This document shows, one piece after another, positions 7,303 to 7,902 of a stretch of DNA of 7,902 bases. The first letter of the stretch is position 1, and every line of letters begins with the position of its first letter. Source of the stretch: Bacteroides sp. 43_108. GTDB lineage: Bacteria; Bacteroidota; Bacteroidia; Bacteroidales; Bacteroidaceae. A program made the position numbers and the translations under genes. The notes under the pieces are model-generated. The model searched no databases, was not told where the DNA came from, and saw only the letters and a list, made by a program, of their open reading frames with translations. The DNA lies in NCBI GenBank assembly GCA_001915545.1, contig MNQS01000163.1, forward strand, positions 1 to 7,902, in the 5' to 3' direction.

Positions 7303-7329
7303 CCCTCATCCATCAATGAAAAGCTATCC
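7297..7329 (+). terminator. Weak hairpin overlapping the ccsBA stop, possible operon terminator
   Basis: GGATAGC (7297-7303, including the TAG stop of ccsBA) pairs with GCTATCC (7323-7329). Inside, TCAT (7306-7309) can pair with ATGA (7316-7319). Only TTT follows before the sequence becomes mixed, so it is a poor intrinsic terminator, but it is the only + strand candidate found directly after the operon. It could instead protect the 3' end of the mRNA. Confidence 0.3.
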
Positions 7330-7397
7330 TTTCCGAAACAAATAGAAACCAACTTGGACAAAGAACCTGAAACACTATAAAAAAAGGAAATTACCCC

Positions 7398-7435
7398 ATA
7401 AAAGAAGCACTCCCCGCGAATCACTTCGCAGGGAG
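7398..7435 (-). terminator. Intrinsic terminator of the - strand small RNA candidate
   Basis: Read on the - strand, CTCCC-T-GCGAA, a GTGA loop, and TTCGC-G-GGGAG form an 11-bp stem in which the central T and G make a U-G wobble. On the + strand the same position is a C-A mismatch, so the stem is better in - strand RNA. The tail TGCTTCTTTTAT also lies on the - strand side, whereas the + strand side (ACTACTAACT) has no T-tract. Both facts assign the terminator to - strand transcription. Confidence 0.6.
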
Positions 7436-7488
7436 ACTACTAACTAATAACTAACTTGTGGTTTACGTAATTTTTATATGACTTATTT
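7398..7488 (-). ncRNA. Candidate small RNA of about 90 nt on the - strand
   Basis: A consensus promoter on the - strand (7495-7526) points into this stretch, and about 55 nt after the predicted start lies a strong hairpin at 7410-7435 followed by TGCTTCTTTTAT. No ATG-initiated frame of note lies between them, and no - strand gene follows within the window. The body contains repeated TTAGT/TTAGTTATTAGTTAGTAG sequence, which looks single-stranded, followed by the terminator stem. The product would be a short RNA with an unstructured 5' part and a 3' terminator hairpin, a usual shape for trans-acting small RNAs. I do not recognise a named family. The start position is estimated from the promoter and could be off by a few bases. 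Confidence 0.5.
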
Positions 7489-7494
7489 ACAATG

Positions 7495-7526
7495 CAAAGA
7501 TAAGGTTTGCCATCTGTCTGTGCAAT
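7495..7526 (-). promoter_or_regulatory. Bacteroidetes-type promoter on the - strand
   Basis: Read on the - strand, ATTG (7526-7523) is followed after 20 bp by TATCTTTG (7502-7495), an exact match to TAnnTTTG at the standard spacing. Transcription would start near 7488 and run leftwards into the hairpin at 7435-7410. It diverges from the + strand promoter at 7623-7654. Confidence 0.65.
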
Positions 7527-7622
7527 CCATGATATAGGTATTCTGGACAGTCAGACATCCCTATTTATAACTATAATAAACGAAAGTAGAAAAGGTATCT
7601 ATCAAAATCATTATTTGTAGGT

Positions 7623-7654
7623 ATTGTCTGAGATTATTAAATGTTGCAATTTTG
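7623..7654 (+). promoter_or_regulatory. Candidate Bacteroidetes-type promoter with a TAGGTATTG -33 region
   Basis: ATTG at 7623-7626 is followed after exactly 20 bp by CAATTTTG at 7647-7654, which matches TAnnTTTG except for the first base. The -33 element lies inside TAGGTATTG (7618-7626), identical to the sequence at the operon promoter (455-463) with the same spacing to the -7 element. Predicted transcription starts near 7660 and reads towards the structured segment ending at about 7822. Confidence 0.5.
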
Positions 7655-7660
7655 CCAAAA

Positions 7661-7822
7661 AGAATTTATCTTATTATACCGTAACCATTGATGTGGAGTT
7701 CTCTCTATTATTATTTCTCTGTAATGTTAGTCACAAAAGAGAGACTATAAAACCTTGTTCCAGGGAAGCATACCTTCGGAACAACAAAAAGTCCGGACTT
7801 GGGAAAGCCCGGACCTTTATTT
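7661..7822 (+). ncRNA. Candidate structured non-coding RNA of about 160 nt
   Basis: The segment lies between a + strand promoter and a terminator and has no convincing reading frame. Three consecutive hairpins can be drawn. CTCTCT with AGAGAG plus a flanking T-A pair joins 7700-7706 to 7738-7744. TTGTTCC (7755-7761) with GGAACAA (7778-7784) continues as GAAG/CTTC (7765-7768 with 7774-7777) around a CATAC loop. The third is the terminator stem at 7791-7814, followed by CTTTATTTTAT. Density of pairing and the flanking signals favour an RNA gene. A leader or 6S-like RNA are alternatives; the signal recognition particle RNA core is absent. The class is not recognised and the 5' end is estimated from the promoter. 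Confidence 0.45.
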
Positions 7823-7823
7823 T
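7786..7823. terminator. Bidirectional intrinsic terminator
   Basis: GTCCGG (7791-7796) pairs with CCGGAC (7809-7814), and CTT (7798-7800) with AAG (7805-7807), around a GGGA loop. On the - strand the intervening pair is a U-G wobble and the stem is followed by TTTTT (complement of 7790-7786), so it serves best as the terminator of the - strand gene that ends at 7844. On the + strand the same pair is an A-C mismatch, but CTTTATTTTAT follows, so it may also stop the + strand RNA candidate. Confidence 0.75.
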
Positions 7824-7843
7824 ATATCCATCAATACAAGATA

Positions 7844-7902
7844 TTAATACACCTCTACCTTTGCAGCAGCAGCCTTGCACTTGTCACGCAAAGCGTCCAA
7901 GT
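7844..7902 (-). CDS. C-terminal end of an unidentified protein, cut by the window edge
   Basis: Read on the - strand, the last 59 bases give 18 residues ending LDALRDKCKAAAAKVEVY and a TAA stop at 7846-7844. This frame is preferred because the two others close earlier and this one gives plausible amphipathic, Ala/Lys-rich C-terminal sequence. A strong terminator follows at the right distance, about 30 bp past the stop, which supports a real gene end. The product cannot be identified from 18 residues. It converges on the + strand RNA candidate. Confidence 0.6.
   Translation of the reverse strand, partial: LDALRDKCKAAAAKVEVY

Noticed and set aside
7755..7784. Signal recognition particle RNA core, suggested by CCAGGGAAGCATACC
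   Set aside because: The conserved SRP asymmetric loop and GGAA tetraloop arrangement with AGCAGC is not present; it is only a superficial resemblance.

Overview
The window looks like chromosomal DNA of a Bacteroides-type member of the Bacteroidales. The evidence is low-to-moderate GC, A-rich leaders instead of Shine-Dalgarno sites, promoters of the Bacteroidetes form (TTG, 20 bp, TAnnTTTG), and lipoproteins whose lipidated cysteine is followed by an acidic run. No transposase, integrase, tRNA, rRNA or CRISPR array is visible.

Layout. Positions 1-459 are non-coding and open with a compact tandem array of four 21-22 bp palindromic units (40-124). A good promoter at 460-491 starts a five-ORF run on the + strand: an outer-membrane porin-like beta-barrel (525-1859), an imelysin-family lipoprotein (1893-3074), an unrecognised 65-residue ORF (3093-3290), a di-haem c-type cytochrome lipoprotein of the DUF1111 / putative di-haem oxidoreductase type (3311-4930), and a fused ResB-CcsA (CcsBA, System II) cytochrome c synthase (5050-7302). 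Gaps inside the run are 18-33 bp except before ccsBA, where 119 bp hold a 10-bp hairpin. From 7303 to 7843 there is no protein gene. This stretch holds a candidate small RNA on the - strand, a candidate structured RNA on the + strand, each with its own promoter, and a bidirectional terminator. The last 59 bases are the 3' end of an unidentified - strand gene.

How the genes may work together. CcsBA covalently attaches haem to CXXCH motifs, and the only CXXCH protein here is the di-haem lipoprotein next to it, so the operon carries both a cytochrome and its maturation factor. Imelysin-family proteins are linked to iron handling, and imelysin/DUF1111 neighbours are also known in proteobacterial iron-regulated loci. 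With a porin in front, the simplest inference is an envelope iron- or haem-linked redox/acquisition module, perhaps on the cell surface. The substrate is not shown by the sequence. The least explained parts are the palindromic array, the two RNA candidates, a TAGGTATTG box shared by two promoters, and the small ORF lying in frame behind the imelysin stop codon.
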